From NCBI RefSeq assembly GCF_014203645.1, contig NZ_JACHJL010000002.1, forward strand, positions 434,001 through 498,000: a DNA stretch of 64,000 nt, given 5' to 3'. Under the pieces are notes generated by a model. The model saw nothing but the letters and a program-made list of their open reading frames with translations. It searched no databases and was not told where the DNA came from. Position 1 is the first letter of the stretch. Every line of letters starts with the position of its first letter. The stretch comes from Streptomyces zagrosensis. Its GTDB lineage: Bacteria > Actinomycetota > Actinomycetes > Streptomycetales > Streptomycetaceae. The position numbers and the translations under genes were made by a program. This document shows positions 1-10,083 of the stretch, in pieces.

Positions 1-1074
1 GACCGAGATGATCGCGGTCAGTCCCTCGCGAATGTCCTCACCGGCGAGGTTGTCGTCCTTCTCACGCAGGAACTTCTTCTCGCGCGCGTACTTGTTGATC
101 AGGTACGTCAGCGCCGCACGGAAGCCTTCCTCGTGCGTGCCGCCCTCATGGGTGTGGATGGTGTTCGCGAAGCTGTAGACACCCTCGGTGTATTGGCCGT
201 TCCACTGCATCGCGACCTCAAGGGAGAGCATCCGCTCTTTGTCCTCGGCCTCGACGTCGATCACCGTGGGGTGCACCAGTTCACCCTTGCGGGCGTTCAG
301 GAACTTCACGAAGTCGACAATGCCGCCCTCGTAGTAGTACGTGACCGAGAGCTGCTTGCCCTCCTCATCAACGTGCGCCTCGCGCTCGTCGGTAAGGGAG
401 ATCGTCAGCCCCTTGTTCAGGAACGCCATCTCCTGGAACCGGCGGGCGAGCGTCTCGAACGAGTAGTCCGTGGTCTCGAAGATGTCCGGGTCGGCCCAGA
501 AGGTCACCGTCGTGCCGGTATCCTCCACCGCCTCGTTCTTGGCCAGCGGGGCCGTCGGCACGCCCAGCTTGTAATCCTGCGTCCAACGGAAACCGTCCTG
601 CTTGACCTCGACGGCCAGCCGCGACGACAGCGCGTTGACGACGGATACGCCCACGCCGTGCAGACCGCCGGAGACGGCGTAACCGCCACCGCCGAACTTG
701 CCACCCGCGTGCAGCACGGTCAGCACGACCTCGACGGCCGACTTCTTCTCCACCGGGTGCAGGCCAACCGGGATGCCGCGCCCATTGTCGACAACGCGCA
801 CGCCCCCGTCCGGCAGGATCGTCACGTCGATCGCGTCCGCGTGACCGGCCAGCGCCTCATCGACGGAGTTGTCCACCACCTCCTGGACCAAGTGGTGCAG
901 GCCGCGCTCACCGGTGGACCCGATGTACATGCCGGGTCGCTTACGGACCGCGTCCAAACCCTCAAGGACCGTGATCGCGCTGGCGTCGTACAAGGGCGGC
1001 GCCCCCGTGACGTCAGTGACCTCCGGGGTCGGGGAAGCAGTGATGTTCTCGTTGGGGTTGCCGGAATCGGCCAC
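1..1074 (-). CDS. gyrB: DNA gyrase subunit B (5' part, 358 codons; continues beyond left edge)
   Basis: ATPase subunit of DNA gyrase, which introduces negative supercoils together with GyrA. The visible N-terminal 358 residues contain the GHKL/Bergerat ATP site: VVDNS near residues 67-70, DNGRGIP near 97-102 and GGLHGVG near 137-142. The [11 protein letters not shown] segment typical of GyrB lies near residues 45-54. The start is GTG at 1074, preceded by an AAAGGG ribosome site 6 bases upstream; translation begins [10 protein letters not shown]. The gene runs leftward off the window, so the TOPRIM and C-terminal domains are not seen. It follows dciA and recF on the same strand, but a 1 kb gap separates it from them, so it probably has its own promoter. 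A short inverted repeat (CACTGTG-ACC-CACAGTG, 1151-1167) lies in its upstream region. Confidence 0.97.
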   Translation of the reverse strand, partial: MADSGNPNENITASPTPEVTDVTGAPPLYDASAITVLEGLDAVRKRPGMYIGSTGERGLHHLVQEVVDNSVDEALAGHADAIDVTILPDGGVRVVDNGRGIPVGLHPVEKKSAVEVVLTVLHAGGKFGGGGYAVSGGLHGVGVSVVNALSSRLAVEVKQDGFRWTQDYKLGVPTAPLAKNEAVEDTGTTVTFWADPDIFETTDYSFETLARRFQEMAFLNKGLTISLTDEREAHVDEEGKQLSVTYYYEGGIVDFVKFLNARKGELVHPTVIDVEAEDKERMLSLEVAMQWNGQYTEGVYSFANTIHTHEGGTHEEGFRAALTYLINKYAREKKFLREKDDNLAGEDIREGLTAIISV

Positions 1075-2089
1075 GAAGCGCCCTTTCTGGCACAGCAGAG
1101 CCGAACCCCTGGTACGGAGGACCGGCCTTGTCTTTCGAATGCCCCGCACGCACTGTGACCCACAGTGTGCGCAAGCGGCGACGGTGTACCTCAGTCTACC
1201 GGTAAGTGCCGACAGAATTGGGGCTTGCGGGTGCCTGAGTCGGCTACTGGCGCCCTGAACCGGCGCCTTCCTACTCCCCATATCTGGTCTGGGCTTCTAG
1301 GAGGCTCACACCGGCACTCAGCGCTTCCGCCTATCAACGACCGGCAACGTGAGCGGTGTCTCACCCTTCCCGCCCGTCCCAGCCCCGTACGGCCCCACTC
1401 AGGGTCGCCACCCGAAAGGCCGTGGACCAGCGCACTCAGCCACCCGCGCCACCACCAGCACGCTGTGAACGCTCGCGACGCGCGCCCACACACGCACGGC
1501 ACACACGCCCCGCAAACGCATCTTCGCAGGTCGCAGGGCATATGCCAGCAACACATCGCATACCGCCTCGGGGGAGTGCGCCCCCGCGACACCCGCCCCC
1601 AGGCCGCATACGAGTCCACTGCACACGTACTCCAGCATCCGACCCGTTTCCTTCAGCGAGGGTGGCGCGATAACGAGCGCGGCAGGCAGCCAGGCCAGCG
1701 AGCGCGAAACTGTCTCGGCGAGCGCAGTGCCAAGGAACGCTGCCACACCCGGGACACGCCGTGGGCTGCCTCGTCGGGGACACACCGGGGGCGCACCAGA
1801 GAGCGGTACGCACGCCTTGGAGCGGCTGCCGCACCACGAGCAACTCGGAGAAGCGCCGCCGGAGGCCTGCGGAGCACCGCGGCGTGTGGGTGGGCGCCCC
1901 GGCGCGCGCCGCACGCACTGCGCGCCCACCCATTCCCTCATACGAGATCGTTTGCGGGGCCTATACACACGGTTCGACCGATGCCGGCGCACGCTCACCG
2001 CAGGCCAGCACGCGCAACCCCAGGCCAGCACGCACAACCGGGGGTCAGCACACGCTCAATTGACGCGCGCTCAGCCGGAGCCGGCGCGC
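1075..2089. other. Long intergenic gap between dciA and gyrB, no credible gene
   Basis: About 1 kb with open frames on both strands, but the predicted products are Arg/Cys/His-rich, lack any recognisable domain and lack Streptomyces-like codon bias, so I call none of them a gene. It contains an inverted repeat CACTGTG-ACC-CACAGTG at 1151-1167 near gyrB. Near dciA there are tandem 20-bp repeats (2001-2060) and a 13-bp direct repeat GCGCGCTCAGCCG (2065-2077 and 2084-2096). The gyrB promoter must lie here, but I could not pick it confidently. Confidence 0.6.
2001..2060. repeat. Tandem 20-bp direct repeats
   Basis: Two nearly identical 20-bp units beginning CAGGCCAGCACGC (2001-2020 and 2021-2040, differing at two positions) are followed by a third, degenerate unit (2041-2060). 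The spacing is exactly 20 bp. They lie just downstream of the dciA stop codon. Confidence 0.75.
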
Positions 2090-2743
2090 TCAGCCGTAGG
2101 TGTCGCCCGGGCCCCGGCTGCCCGGCGCACGCAGCGGTCCGTACCGCCGCGGGGGGCCGCCGGGGCCCAGCACCTTGAGCAACCGCACGGTGCCGTGCCC
2201 GAGGTCCGCGTTCAACCGGGCCACGAGCTGTGGTGCGAGAAGTCGTAGTTGGGTGGCCCACGCGGTGGAGTCGCAACACACCGTCAGTACGCGCGGCCCC
2301 TCGTCGTAACGCTGCGGCTCGCAGTGCTGTGCCACCTCGGGCCCCACAAGCTGTGGCCAACGCCCCATGACCCCGCCGACCGCCGCCGGGGCTTCCCAAC
2401 CGCGCTCGGTGATCAGCCGGTTGATGGCCGCGCCGAGCGGCAGCGGATCGCGCCCGTCCGCTCGCGCCCCTGACCGCAGCCCGCCGCGCCTGGCCTGCTT
2501 CTTCTGCTGCGCCGCCGCGCCATGCGCACGCGCCCGCTCCTTGGCGGCGCGCAGCGCGACCCGCGCCAAGTCCACGCCCGAAGGCGCCGCCACAGAACCG
2601 TCGGCGGCACTTGCGGTACCGGTCCCAGCCTCATCGCCCGCACCCGTCCGAGCCCCGGCACCCAGCCCCTGGGCACTGCCTGGCACCGACCCCGCGGCCC
2701 CGTCCTGCTTCGGCCACGAACCACCCGCCACCGACCACGTCAT
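2090..2743 (-). CDS. dciA: DciA-type helicase loader (DUF721)
   Basis: Protein of 217 residues of the DUF721/DciA family. In bacteria lacking DnaC/DnaI, DciA recruits or loads the replicative helicase DnaB (established for the family). The first ~110 residues are low-complexity Ala/Gly/basic. The conserved domain is C-terminal, from about [16 protein letters not shown] to the end, and includes the typical W-x-x-VVG-like segment ([14 protein letters not shown]) and the [18 protein letters not shown] stretch. Its ATG overlaps the recF stop as ATGA (2740-2743), so the two are translationally coupled. No dnaC/dnaI-like loader was seen elsewhere in the window, consistent with this role. Confidence 0.9.
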   Translation of the reverse strand: MTWSVAGGSWPKQDGAAGSVPGSAQGLGAGARTGAGDEAGTGTASAADGSVAAPSGVDLARVALRAAKERARAHGAAAQQKKQARRGGLRSGARADGRDPLPLGAAINRLITERGWEAPAAVGGVMGRWPQLVGPEVAQHCEPQRYDEGPRVLTVCCDSTAWATQLRLLAPQLVARLNADLGHGTVRLLKVLGPGGPPRRYGPLRAPGSRGPGDTYG

Positions 2744-3882
2744 ACGCGTTCCACCACGCCTTCCGAGACCGCGTACCGTGCGCCCGCCAGCACGCCCGGC
2801 ACATCGTCGTCCACCGCGGCCGTCACCAGCACCTGCTCGCCGGGCGCCACCAACTCCGCCAGCCGCTCCCTGCGCCGTACGTCCAACTCGGCGAAGACAT
2901 CGTCCAAGACCAGCACCGGCTCATTTCCCTCGGTACGCAGCAGGTCGTACGAGGCAAGCCGGAGCGCCAACGCGTACGACCAGGACTCGCCGTGGCTCGC
3001 GTACCCCTTCGCGGGCAACTCGCCCAGCTTGAGCAGCAGATCGTCGCGGTGGGGCCCCACCAGCGTCACGCCCCGCTCGATCTCCCGCTTGCGCGCCTCG
3101 CCGAGCGCCGTGCGCAACAGCTCGAACAGCTCGCCGCGGTCCGCGGTGCCAAGCTCCGCACCCCCCGCCGCCTCACTCGCGGCGCTGCGGTACTCCAGGG
3201 TCACCGGCCCGCCGCCGGGGGCCAGTTGCTCGTACGCCTTGTCGGTCAATGGGCGCAGCGTGGCCACCAGGTCGAGGCGTTGCGCCAGCACCTCCGCGCC
3301 CACCTGGGCCAGGTGCTCGTCCCACACGTCCAGCGTGGACAGGTCGAGTTGTCGGCCGCCGTGCCGGCGAGCCATGGCGGCCGTCTTGAGGAGCGTGTTG
3401 CGCTGCTTGAGCACCCGGTCGTAGTCCGAGCGCACCCCGGCCATGCGCGGCGCCCTGGCCGTAACCAGCTCATCGAGGAACCGGCGCCGCTCCCCGGGGT
3501 CGCCCTTCACCAGCGCCAAATCCTCGGGCGCGAACAGCACCGTACGCAGGATGCCGACCACATCACGCGGTCTGACCTGTGAAGATCGATTGATCCGGGC
3601 GCGGTTGGCCTTGCCTGGGTTCAGCTCAAGCTCGATGAGCTGTTGCCGCTCGCCCTGGACCACCGCGGCCCGCACGATGGCCCGCTCGGCGCCCATGCGC
3701 ACCAGCGGCGCGTCCGCTGATACCCGGTGGCTGGCCAGCGTGGCGAGGTAGCCGATGGCCTCGACGAGGTTGGTTTTACCCTGCCCGTTCGGGCCGACGA
3801 ACACAGAGACGCCCGGATCGAGCGGCACCTCGACCCGGGCGTACGAGCGGAAGTCGGCGAGTGACAGATGCGAGACGTGCAT
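2740..3882 (-). CDS. recF: DNA replication/repair ATPase RecF
   Basis: RecF, an SMC-like ABC ATPase that loads RecA at single-strand gaps and helps stalled forks. The start at 3882 gives 380 residues beginning [14 protein letters not shown], the canonical RecF N-terminus; an in-frame upstream start at 3930 would add 16 atypical residues and is rejected. The Walker A motif GPNGQGKTN is near residues 29-37. The RecF signature region [11 protein letters not shown] and the C-terminal Walker B segment [12 protein letters not shown] are present. The gene is coupled to dciA by an ATGA overlap and follows gnd by 96 bp. Confidence 0.97.
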   Translation of the reverse strand: MHVSHLSLADFRSYARVEVPLDPGVSVFVGPNGQGKTNLVEAIGYLATLASHRVSADAPLVRMGAERAIVRAAVVQGERQQLIELELNPGKANRARINRSSQVRPRDVVGILRTVLFAPEDLALVKGDPGERRRFLDELVTARAPRMAGVRSDYDRVLKQRNTLLKTAAMARRHGGRQLDLSTLDVWDEHLAQVGAEVLAQRLDLVATLRPLTDKAYEQLAPGGGPVTLEYRSAASEAAGGAELGTADRGELFELLRTALGEARKREIERGVTLVGPHRDDLLLKLGELPAKGYASHGESWSYALALRLASYDLLRTEGNEPVLVLDDVFAELDVRRRERLAELVAPGEQVLVTAAVDDDVPGVLAGARYAVSEGVVERV

Positions 3883-3978
3883 GGCTTCCGTACCGACCTC
3901 CCCCGTCGAGCGCTTTGCGTACGCGGCCAACGAGGGCCGCGCGACCTGCTGTTACTGCTGTTTGCTGTCGTGCGTGAG

Positions 3979-4860
3979 CTACTTCTTGCTGCTCTCGACC
4001 GCGTGGCCACCGAACTGGTTACGCAGCGCGGCGATCATCTTCATCGACGGCGAGTCGTCCTGCCGCGAGCCGAAGCGGGCGAACAGCGAGGCGGTGATCG
4101 CGGGCAGCGGCACCGCGTGATCGATGGCCGCCTCTACGGTCCACCGGCCTTCACCGGAGTCCTGCGCGAAGCCGCGCAGCTTCTCCAGGTGCTCGTCGTC
4201 ATCCAGCGCGCGTACGGCCAGGTCGAGTAGCCAGGACCGGATGACCGTGCCCTCCTGCCAGTTACGGAAGACCTCGCGGACATCGGTGACCGAGTCCACC
4301 GCCTCCAGCAGCTCCCAGCCCTCGGCGAAGGCCTGCATCATGGCGTACTCGATGCCGTTGTGCACCATCTTGGCGAAGTGGCCGGCGCCGACCTTGCCCG
4401 CGTGCACCGCGCCAAGGTCCCCCGGCGGCTTGAGCGCGTCGAAGATCGGCTGCGCCTTGGCGACGTGTTCGCTGTCGCCGCCGTACATCAGCGCATAGCC
4501 GTTCTCCAGGCCCCAGACGCCACCGGAGACGCCGCAGTCCACGAAGCCGATGCCCTTGTCGGCCAGCTCCGCTGCGTGCTTCTCGTCGTCCGTCCACCGG
4601 GAGTTGCCGCCGTCGATGACGACGTCGCCGGGCGACAGAAGCGATCCGAGCTCGTCGATGGTGGACTGGGTGGCCGCCCCTGCGGGGACCATGACCCACA
4701 CCACGCGCGGCCCCTGGAGCTGGCTGACCAGCTCCTCCAGGCTCGCCGCATCGGCGAGGTCCGGGTTGCGGTCGTATCCGATGACGGTGTGGCCTGCGCG
4801 GCGAATGCGCTCGCGCATGTTGCCGCCCATCTTGCCGAGACCGACGAGACCGAGCTCCAT
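3979..4860 (-). CDS. gnd: 6-phosphogluconate dehydrogenase, decarboxylating, short type
   Basis: Oxidises and decarboxylates 6-phosphogluconate to ribulose 5-phosphate in the pentose phosphate pathway. It has the Rossmann motif GLVGLGKMGGNM at the N-terminus, the family substrate motif DGGNSRWTDD near residues 84-93, GVSGGVWGLENG near 112-123 and K-V/N-G (GHFAKMVHNGIEYAMM) near 160-175. At 293 residues it is the short GntZ/YqeC-like form rather than the ~470-residue form. An ATG at 4860 has AAGGA six bases upstream; the GTG directly before it (4863) is less well placed. Its position between recF and dnaN is the usual one in Streptomyces. Confidence 0.95.
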   Translation of the reverse strand: MELGLVGLGKMGGNMRERIRRAGHTVIGYDRNPDLADAASLEELVSQLQGPRVVWVMVPAGAATQSTIDELGSLLSPGDVVIDGGNSRWTDDEKHAAELADKGIGFVDCGVSGGVWGLENGYALMYGGDSEHVAKAQPIFDALKPPGDLGAVHAGKVGAGHFAKMVHNGIEYAMMQAFAEGWELLEAVDSVTDVREVFRNWQEGTVIRSWLLDLAVRALDDDEHLEKLRGFAQDSGEGRWTVEAAIDHAVPLPAITASLFARFGSRQDDSPSMKMIAALRNQFGGHAVESSKK

Positions 4861-5141
4861 CACTAATCCTTCTTGCCGGAGTGAGTGCGTTGGGTAACGC
4901 TGCCGAGCCTACGCCCGACCCCGCGTGCACGGCTGTGGGCTCCGCCGCTCATACGGAGTGTCCGTTTACGCCTGGATCACACCATTCGCCACGCGGAAAG
5001 TCCCACTGCCATGGTCACGCTCAGCCACCGCGTCCCCGGCCGCTCACGGGGTGTCTACCGCCCAACCGGGTTGAGCCCCCGAGGCCAGCGCCAGCCCCCG
5101 AAGATCAGCCGAGAGCCAGGGCCACAGGGGCTTCAAAGGGC

Positions 5142-6272
5142 TCAGCCCGACAGGCGCACCGGCATGATCAGGTACTTGTATGCGTCGTCCGCCTCCGCGT
5201 CCACGGCCGGCCTCCCGCTCAACAGAGCGGGCTTGGTGGAGGTGGTGAACGAAAGCTGGGCCACTGGCGAGTCGATCGCGCTGAGCCCGTCCAGCAGGAA
5301 CGTCGGGTTGAAGGCGATCGAGATGTCGTCGCCGTCAAGCTGCGCGTCCACGCGCTCCACAGCCTGTGCATCGTCGCTGGAGCCGGCTTCCAGGATCAGC
5401 ACACCCTGCTCGAAGCTGAGCCGCACCGGAGTGTTTCGCTCGGCGACCAGGGCCACCCGCTTGACGGCCTCCACGAAGGGCGGCGTCTCGATGACCGCGA
5501 TCGAGTTGAACTCGGTCGGGAACAGCGTCCGGTACTTCGGCAGGTCACCTTCGAGCAGCCGGGTCGTCGTCCTGCGTCCCGCACCCTCGAAGCCGATCAG
5601 GCCCTCGCCTGAGCCCGATCCGGCCAGCGCGATGCTGACGGTGTCGCCACTGGTCAGCGACTTGGCCGTGTCGAGAAGCGTCTTGGCGGGGACCAGCGCG
5701 ACAGCGGAGATATCGGGCACCTCCGGCTTCCACAGGAACTCGCGGACCGCGAAGCGGTAGCGGTCGGTGGAGGCGAGGGTGACGTGATCGCCCTCGATCT
5801 CGATGCGCACACCGGTCAGGACCGGCAGCGTGTCGTCACGGCCCGCAGCGATGGCCACCTGGGCAGCGGCAGCGGCGAAGACCTCACCGGGCACGGTGCC
5901 GGTGGCTGTGGGCATCTGCGGCAGCGCCGGATACTCCTCCACCGGCAGGGTGTGCAGGGTGAACCGTGAGGAGCCACACACCACGGTCACTCGTACACCT
6001 TCTGTGGAAATCTCCACCGGTCGGCCCGGCAGAGAGCGACAGATGTCGGCCAGCAGCCGGCCCGAAACCAGGACGGTGCCGTCTTCCTCGACGTCCGCAT
6101 CGACCGAGACGCGGGCCGAGACCTCGTAGTCGAAGCCGGAGAGGCTGAGCACGCCCTCCTCCGCCTTCAGCAGCAGGCCCGCGAGGACGGGCACTGGCGG
6201 ACGGGCCGGGAGGCTACGAGCCGTCCAGGCCACTGCCTCCGCGAGTACATCGCGCTCCACCCGGATCTTCAC
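5142..6272 (-). CDS. dnaN: DNA polymerase III sliding clamp (beta)
   Basis: Beta clamp, 376 residues in three tandem clamp folds, tethering Pol III to DNA. The GTG at 6272 gives the family-typical N-terminus MKIRVERDVLAEAVAW. A strong AGGAGG lies eight bases upstream (6281-6286); a longer in-frame extension to 6356 is rejected. The C-terminus ends YLIMPVRLSG, matching the conserved M-P-x-R-L clamp end. The gene borders oriC and reads away from it. The roughly 280 bp separating it from gnd show no further gene. Confidence 0.97.
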   Translation of the reverse strand: MKIRVERDVLAEAVAWTARSLPARPPVPVLAGLLLKAEEGVLSLSGFDYEVSARVSVDADVEEDGTVLVSGRLLADICRSLPGRPVEISTEGVRVTVVCGSSRFTLHTLPVEEYPALPQMPTATGTVPGEVFAAAAAQVAIAAGRDDTLPVLTGVRIEIEGDHVTLASTDRYRFAVREFLWKPEVPDISAVALVPAKTLLDTAKSLTSGDTVSIALAGSGSGEGLIGFEGAGRRTTTRLLEGDLPKYRTLFPTEFNSIAVIETPPFVEAVKRVALVAERNTPVRLSFEQGVLILEAGSSDDAQAVERVDAQLDGDDISIAFNPTFLLDGLSAIDSPVAQLSFTTSTKPALLSGRPAVDAEADDAYKYLIMPVRLSG

Positions 6273-7481
6273 CGGAACCGCCTCCTGCTGTTGCTGACTC
6301 GCCCTGCTGGCCTTCGTCGTCGGCTGCTTGCCGGTGACCAGTCTGACGTACGCCACCGACAGTGGATGCGCGCTGGGGTCAAGTCGGTGCGAGAGCGGTT
6401 GAGCGGTCCGGAGGCGAGTTGTGCACAGGCCCCACTTCCAAACGAACTTCTCGCTCTCACTGTGTAGTCGTAGTAGTAGGGCCTGTGGAAACGGTGGATA
6501 ACTCCCTTTTCGCAGGTCAAGCCGCGTTTTTTATCCACCGACCCTGTGGGCGACGGCGGTGGATAACTAGGGGTTGCTGTGGACCACCGAAAGTTCTGCA
6601 CACCCGGTACACAGGGAAGGCCTACTTCTCCCCAGCTGCGTCCCCAGATTTACCCCGGTTCCCCACAGCCCAACCCGGCACCTCAGTGTGACGCCTTTCA
6701 CTCGGAGCGGTGAGAGAGGGTGTCGTGTTGCCGAACAGTGGACAACGGTGTGGAGAAGCATGGAAAAGCTGTGCACAAGAGCCGGCGAGCTGTGGGTAGC
6801 CAGTGGACAAGCGTCTCGTCCGCCCTGTGGATGATTTTTTATCCACACCCTGTGGATAAAGGTTTGCCACAAATCCACACGCTGCTGAGCTGGGCTGATC
6901 TTCCTTCGCTGGGGTTACCTGTGGATACTTTCGGGACAGTCCGCGTGTCCCCAGGCTGTGGACACAAAATAGTTGGCACATCTGTGGACAACACCCGTGT
7001 CCCGGCTGGTAATCGAACACCTTCCCCGCCCGATGACCGTGCCGTGGCCGCCTCATGGCCGCCCTATGGCTGTTCCACGACGCGTTTGGAGCCGATCGGT
7101 GAACGCGAGAAGGCGCCTGCGGAGCCGTCCCAGAGGCGTTGTGAGAAGCGCGTAGGCGCAAGGACAGAGGGGAGGAGAGCCCGCCGTACGCACATCGCGG
7201 GAGGGAAGCGGGAAGCGGGAGAGCCGGCGCAGGCGTACGGAACGGAGCCGGCCACGCACCCCAAAGCCGCGCCCAGCGGCCTGCGCACCGGTCACCCAGC
7301 CAGGCCGTGAACCGGTCTGCGATGCGGACTCGCGGGCGGGCGCACGAAGGCAGGGCTTGGCCACCGAGGCGGCAGCGAAGGTGAAGTACGGCCGTGCAGG
7401 GGCGTGTTGAGGCCCCCCGCCTGCCGGCTCGGGCCAGCCCCGGCCAGTACAGGTTGCCGGTCACCACCGGTGGACGGCCCG
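6273..7481. other. oriC: Chromosomal replication origin oriC with DnaA-box array
   Basis: Non-coding region between dnaN and dnaA. Strong or near-consensus DnaA boxes (TTATCCACA/TTGTCCACA, either orientation) lie at 6839-6847, 6851-6859 (both TTATCCACA type) and 6983-6991 (TTGTCCACA type). Variants with one or two mismatches lie at 6493-6501, 6531-6539, 6558-6566, 6578-6586, 6737-6745, 6802-6810, 6826-6834, 6871-6879, 6920-6928 and 6957-6965. Weaker ones lie at 6484, 6545, 6770 and 6791. They occur in both orientations over about 500 bp, as known for Streptomyces origins, which carry many boxes and lack long AT-rich 13-mers. The dnaA-proximal part (7000-7481) shows no further boxes. Confidence 0.95.
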
Positions 7482-9509
7482 TCAGCCGTTCTTGATCCGG
7501 TTCGTCAGTTCGGTCACCTGGTTGTAGATGGAACGACGCTCGGCCATCAGCGCCCGGATCTTGCGATCGGCGTGCATCACCGTCGTATGGTCCCTGCCGC
7601 CGAACTGCGCGCCGATCTTCGGCAGCGACAGATCCGTCAGCTCCCGGCACAGATACATGGCGATCTGCCGCGCCGTCACCAGTACCCGGCTGCGGGAGGC
7701 GCCGCACAGGTCATCGACGGTGTGGCCGAAGTAGTCGGCGGTCGCGGCCATGATGGCGGTGGCCGTGATCTCCGGGGCTGCGTCCTCGCCGCCGGGGATC
7801 AGGTCCTTCAGCACGATCTCGGTCAGCCCCAGGTCCACCGGCTGCCGGTTGAGGCTGGCGAACGCCGTCACCCGGATCAGCGCGCCCTCCAACTCGCGGA
7901 TGTTGCGCGAGATCCGGGAAGCGATGAACTCCAGCACCTCGGGCGGGGCGTTGAGCTGTTCCTGCACCGCCTTCTTGCGCAGGATCGCAATCCGCGTCTC
8001 CAACTCGGGCGGCTGCACATCGGTGATCAGGCCCCACTCGAAGCGGTTGCGCAGCCGGTCCTCCAGGGTCACCAACTGCTTGGGCGGCCGGTCCGAGGAC
8101 AGCACGATCTGCTTGTTGGCGTTGTGCAGCGTGTTGAAGGTGTGGAAGAACTCCTCCTGCGTGGACTCCTTGCTCGCCAGAAACTGGATGTCGTCCACGA
8201 GCAGGATGTCCATATCGCGGTATCGCCTGCGGAACGCGTCCGCCTTGCCGTCGCGGATGGAGTTGATGAACTCGTTGGTGAACTCCTCCGAGCTCACGTA
8301 CCGCACCCGTGTCCCCGGATACAGGCTGCGCGCGTAATGCCCGATCGCGTGCAAGAGGTGCGTCTTGCCGAGCCCGGACTCGCCGTAGATGAACAGCGGG
8401 TTGTACGCCTTGGCCGGTGCCTCCGCCACGGCCACCGCAGCGGCGTGCGCGAAACGGTTGGACGCGCCGATGACGAAGGTGTCAAAGAGGTACTTCGGAT
8501 TCAGCCGCGCGGTCGGCTCACCAGGGCCCGGCGCGGGCGCGGGCTGTGCGGCCAGCGGCCCCGGCGCGCCGGTCGGCGTGGGCGGCCCGCCGGGCCCCTG
8601 CCCGGAGCGGGGCAGGGCGGAGGAGGCGGGGTCGCGGCGCTGTGGATCGTAGAGGGGGCCGCCGTGCGCGGGGGGGCCGTGCTGCGGATGTTGCCCGCGC
8701 TGGGCGTACGGGTCGGTGTCGGGGAAGCCGCCGAGCCGCGGCTGCTGCCAGTTGTAGTCGCCGCGCGCATCGGGCGGCGCGGCGCCGCCCGGCCGCGGCC
8801 AGGACCCGGGCTCAGGGCGCGGCTGGGCGTAGTCGGGGTAGGCCGGGCGGGCGTTGGGCAGGTCATCGCCGGGGCGGCCGTAGGCGTCGCGCCCGTCATA
8901 GCCATCGCGACTTTCGCGCGCATCGCGTCCGTCATAGGTGTCGCGGGACTCGCGCCCGTCGTACGTCTCGCGTCCGTCGTAGGGCTCCCGCTTGTCGTAG
9001 GTGTCCCTGCCGTCGTACGGCTCGTAGACATCGCGACTCTCACGCGCATCACGCCCGCTTCGCGCGTCGCGTCCGTCATAGGTGTCACGGCCATCGCGTG
9101 CGTCATAACCCCCGTCCCGAGCCTCATAACTCTCGCGCGGAGCGTCGCCATAGCGGGATTGCTGGGCATGCGGCTGATGCGGCGGTGACTGGTGCTGCTG
9201 AGGGGGGCCCTGGGATTGCGGTCCGCTGGGCTCGCTCTGAGAGTCCACGGTGATCGCGATGCGGATGGGACGGCCGCATTCGCGGCTGAGCGCCTCGCTG
9301 ATCAGCGGCGCGAGCCGGCCCTCCAGTACGCCCTTGGCGAACTCGTTGGGCACCGCGAGCAGCGCGGTGTCAGCGACGAGCGCCAGCGGCTGGCAGCGGT
9401 TGATCCAGTGCTCGTCCTTGGCCTCGACGCCTTGATCTCTGCCTTCACCGCGTAGTTGCTCCAGTACACGTGGCCACACTGCGGCAAGATCGGCAGGTAC
9501 ATCAGCCAC
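7482..9509 (-). CDS. dnaA: Replication initiator DnaA
   Basis: Initiator ATPase of 675 residues that binds the boxes in oriC. Domain I (about 1-95) begins [19 protein letters not shown] from a GTG at 9509. Domain II (about 96-335) is extremely long, acidic/basic and repetitive (YDGRD-type repeats). Domain III starts near residue 336 ([13 protein letters not shown]), with Walker A GESGLGKT near 376-383 and Walker B LLVDDIQF near 436. Domain IV carries the signature [14 protein letters not shown] near 637-650. The large domain II is a known Streptomyces trait. The GTG lacks a strong Shine-Dalgarno sequence; it is chosen for family agreement over an in-frame start at 9605. Confidence 0.97.
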   Translation of the reverse strand: MADVPADLAAVWPRVLEQLRGEGRDQGVEAKDEHWINRCQPLALVADTALLAVPNEFAKGVLEGRLAPLISEALSRECGRPIRIAITVDSQSEPSGPQSQGPPQQHQSPPHQPHAQQSRYGDAPRESYEARDGGYDARDGRDTYDGRDARSGRDARESRDVYEPYDGRDTYDKREPYDGRETYDGRESRDTYDGRDARESRDGYDGRDAYGRPGDDLPNARPAYPDYAQPRPEPGSWPRPGGAAPPDARGDYNWQQPRLGGFPDTDPYAQRGQHPQHGPPAHGGPLYDPQRRDPASSALPRSGQGPGGPPTPTGAPGPLAAQPAPAPGPGEPTARLNPKYLFDTFVIGASNRFAHAAAVAVAEAPAKAYNPLFIYGESGLGKTHLLHAIGHYARSLYPGTRVRYVSSEEFTNEFINSIRDGKADAFRRRYRDMDILLVDDIQFLASKESTQEEFFHTFNTLHNANKQIVLSSDRPPKQLVTLEDRLRNRFEWGLITDVQPPELETRIAILRKKAVQEQLNAPPEVLEFIASRISRNIRELEGALIRVTAFASLNRQPVDLGLTEIVLKDLIPGGEDAAPEITATAIMAATADYFGHTVDDLCGASRSRVLVTARQIAMYLCRELTDLSLPKIGAQFGGRDHTTVMHADRKIRALMAERRSIYNQVTELTNRIKNG
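8881..9125 (-). repeat. Tandem repeats encoding YDGRD/ESRD units in DnaA domain II
   Basis: A stretch of imperfect repeats inside dnaA. On the coding strand it encodes variants of [11 protein letters not shown] and ARESRD, about ten copies. The region also reads as long open frames on other strands because of its GC periodicity; these are shadows. Repeat number is likely to vary between strains. Confidence 0.8.
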
Positions 9510-9930
9510 AGGGCACGCTCTCTCGCTCACTCGGAAGGGGACGACGACGGGTCCCAGGAATGCGCGGATCTTTGGACGGGAGGGAAGGAACCGAAGTTCC
9601 GCCAAGGTAGTCAGGCCGACGCGCGCGGTTCAAGTCGTTGTCCACAGGGTGTGTACAAATGTGCCATGCGGCGTCGCTCCGTGTTCTGGCGCCCCGGTAT
9701 ACGGTGGCGGTGGACCGCTGCACCCATGCTGGTTTGACCGGATGGCGTAGCCACGCGTACCGTGACCAGGTCGAGTTGTCGATGGCTGCTGCCGCCTGCC
9801 TCCGATGGGCATACATCCACGATCCGTGGTGAAAAAGCGGTGCAATCGGGCGTATACGAGCTTTTCGTGGGCGCACGGTGACAGCCAGGCGATGTCCCGC
9901 CATCACACGATTTATTTCTGGAGCCCCCGA
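9510..9930. promoter_or_regulatory. Divergent dnaA/rpmH promoter region
   Basis: Intergenic region of about 420 bp. Leftward, a candidate dnaA promoter has -35 TTGAAC (complement of 9628-9633) and -10 TACCTT (complement of 9604-9609) spaced by 18 bp, giving an approximately 90-base leader. A perfect DnaA box TTGTCCACA at 9638-9646 sits just upstream of this -35. Rightward, a candidate rpmH promoter has TTGACC at 9734-9739 and TACCGT at 9758-9763, also 18 bp apart. The promoters are pattern matches only. Confidence 0.55.
9638..9646 (+). promoter_or_regulatory. DnaA box upstream of dnaA
   Basis: TTGTCCACA, a perfect Streptomyces-type DnaA box, lies four bases upstream of the proposed -35 hexamer of dnaA. 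Autorepression of dnaA through such a box is established in several bacteria including Streptomyces; here it is inferred from position. Confidence 0.75.
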
Positions 9931-10068
9931 GTGAGCAAGCGCACCTTCCAGCCGAACAACCGCCGCCGCGCGAAGACCCACGGCTTCCGGCTGCGCATGC
10001 GCACCCGTGCCGGCCGCGCGATTCTCGCGACCCGCCGTGGCAAGGGTCGCACCCGCCTGTCCGCCTAA
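9931..10068 (+). CDS. rpmH: 50S ribosomal protein L34
   Basis: A 45-residue basic ribosomal protein beginning [15 protein letters not shown] from a GTG at 9931 and ending [13 protein letters not shown] (GKGRTRLSA). The signature [17 protein letters not shown] is complete. An in-frame open extension to 9805 exists but is not part of the family. It is the first gene of the rightward rpmH-rnpA-yidD-yidC-jag-rsmG cluster, 15 bp ahead of rnpA. Confidence 0.97.
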   Translation: MSKRTFQPNNRRRAKTHGFRLRMRTRAGRAILATRRGKGRTRLSA

Positions 10069-10083
10069 CCCGCAGGTCATGAC

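Noticed and set aside
2001..2060. Considered as a CRISPR array
   Set aside because: Units are contiguous with no spacers, only two good copies, and there are no cas genes in the window.
1165..2178. Rightward 337-codon open frame in the dciA-gyrB gap, plus leftward frames such as 1399-2037
   Set aside because: Composition is Arg/His/Pro- or Cys-rich with no homology recognised and no strong start signal.
7404..9253. Long rightward open frames opposite dnaA (up to ~590 codons)
   Set aside because: They are antisense shadows of dnaA created by its GC-rich, periodic domain II; no ribosome site or domain, and the dnaA frame has clear DnaA motifs.
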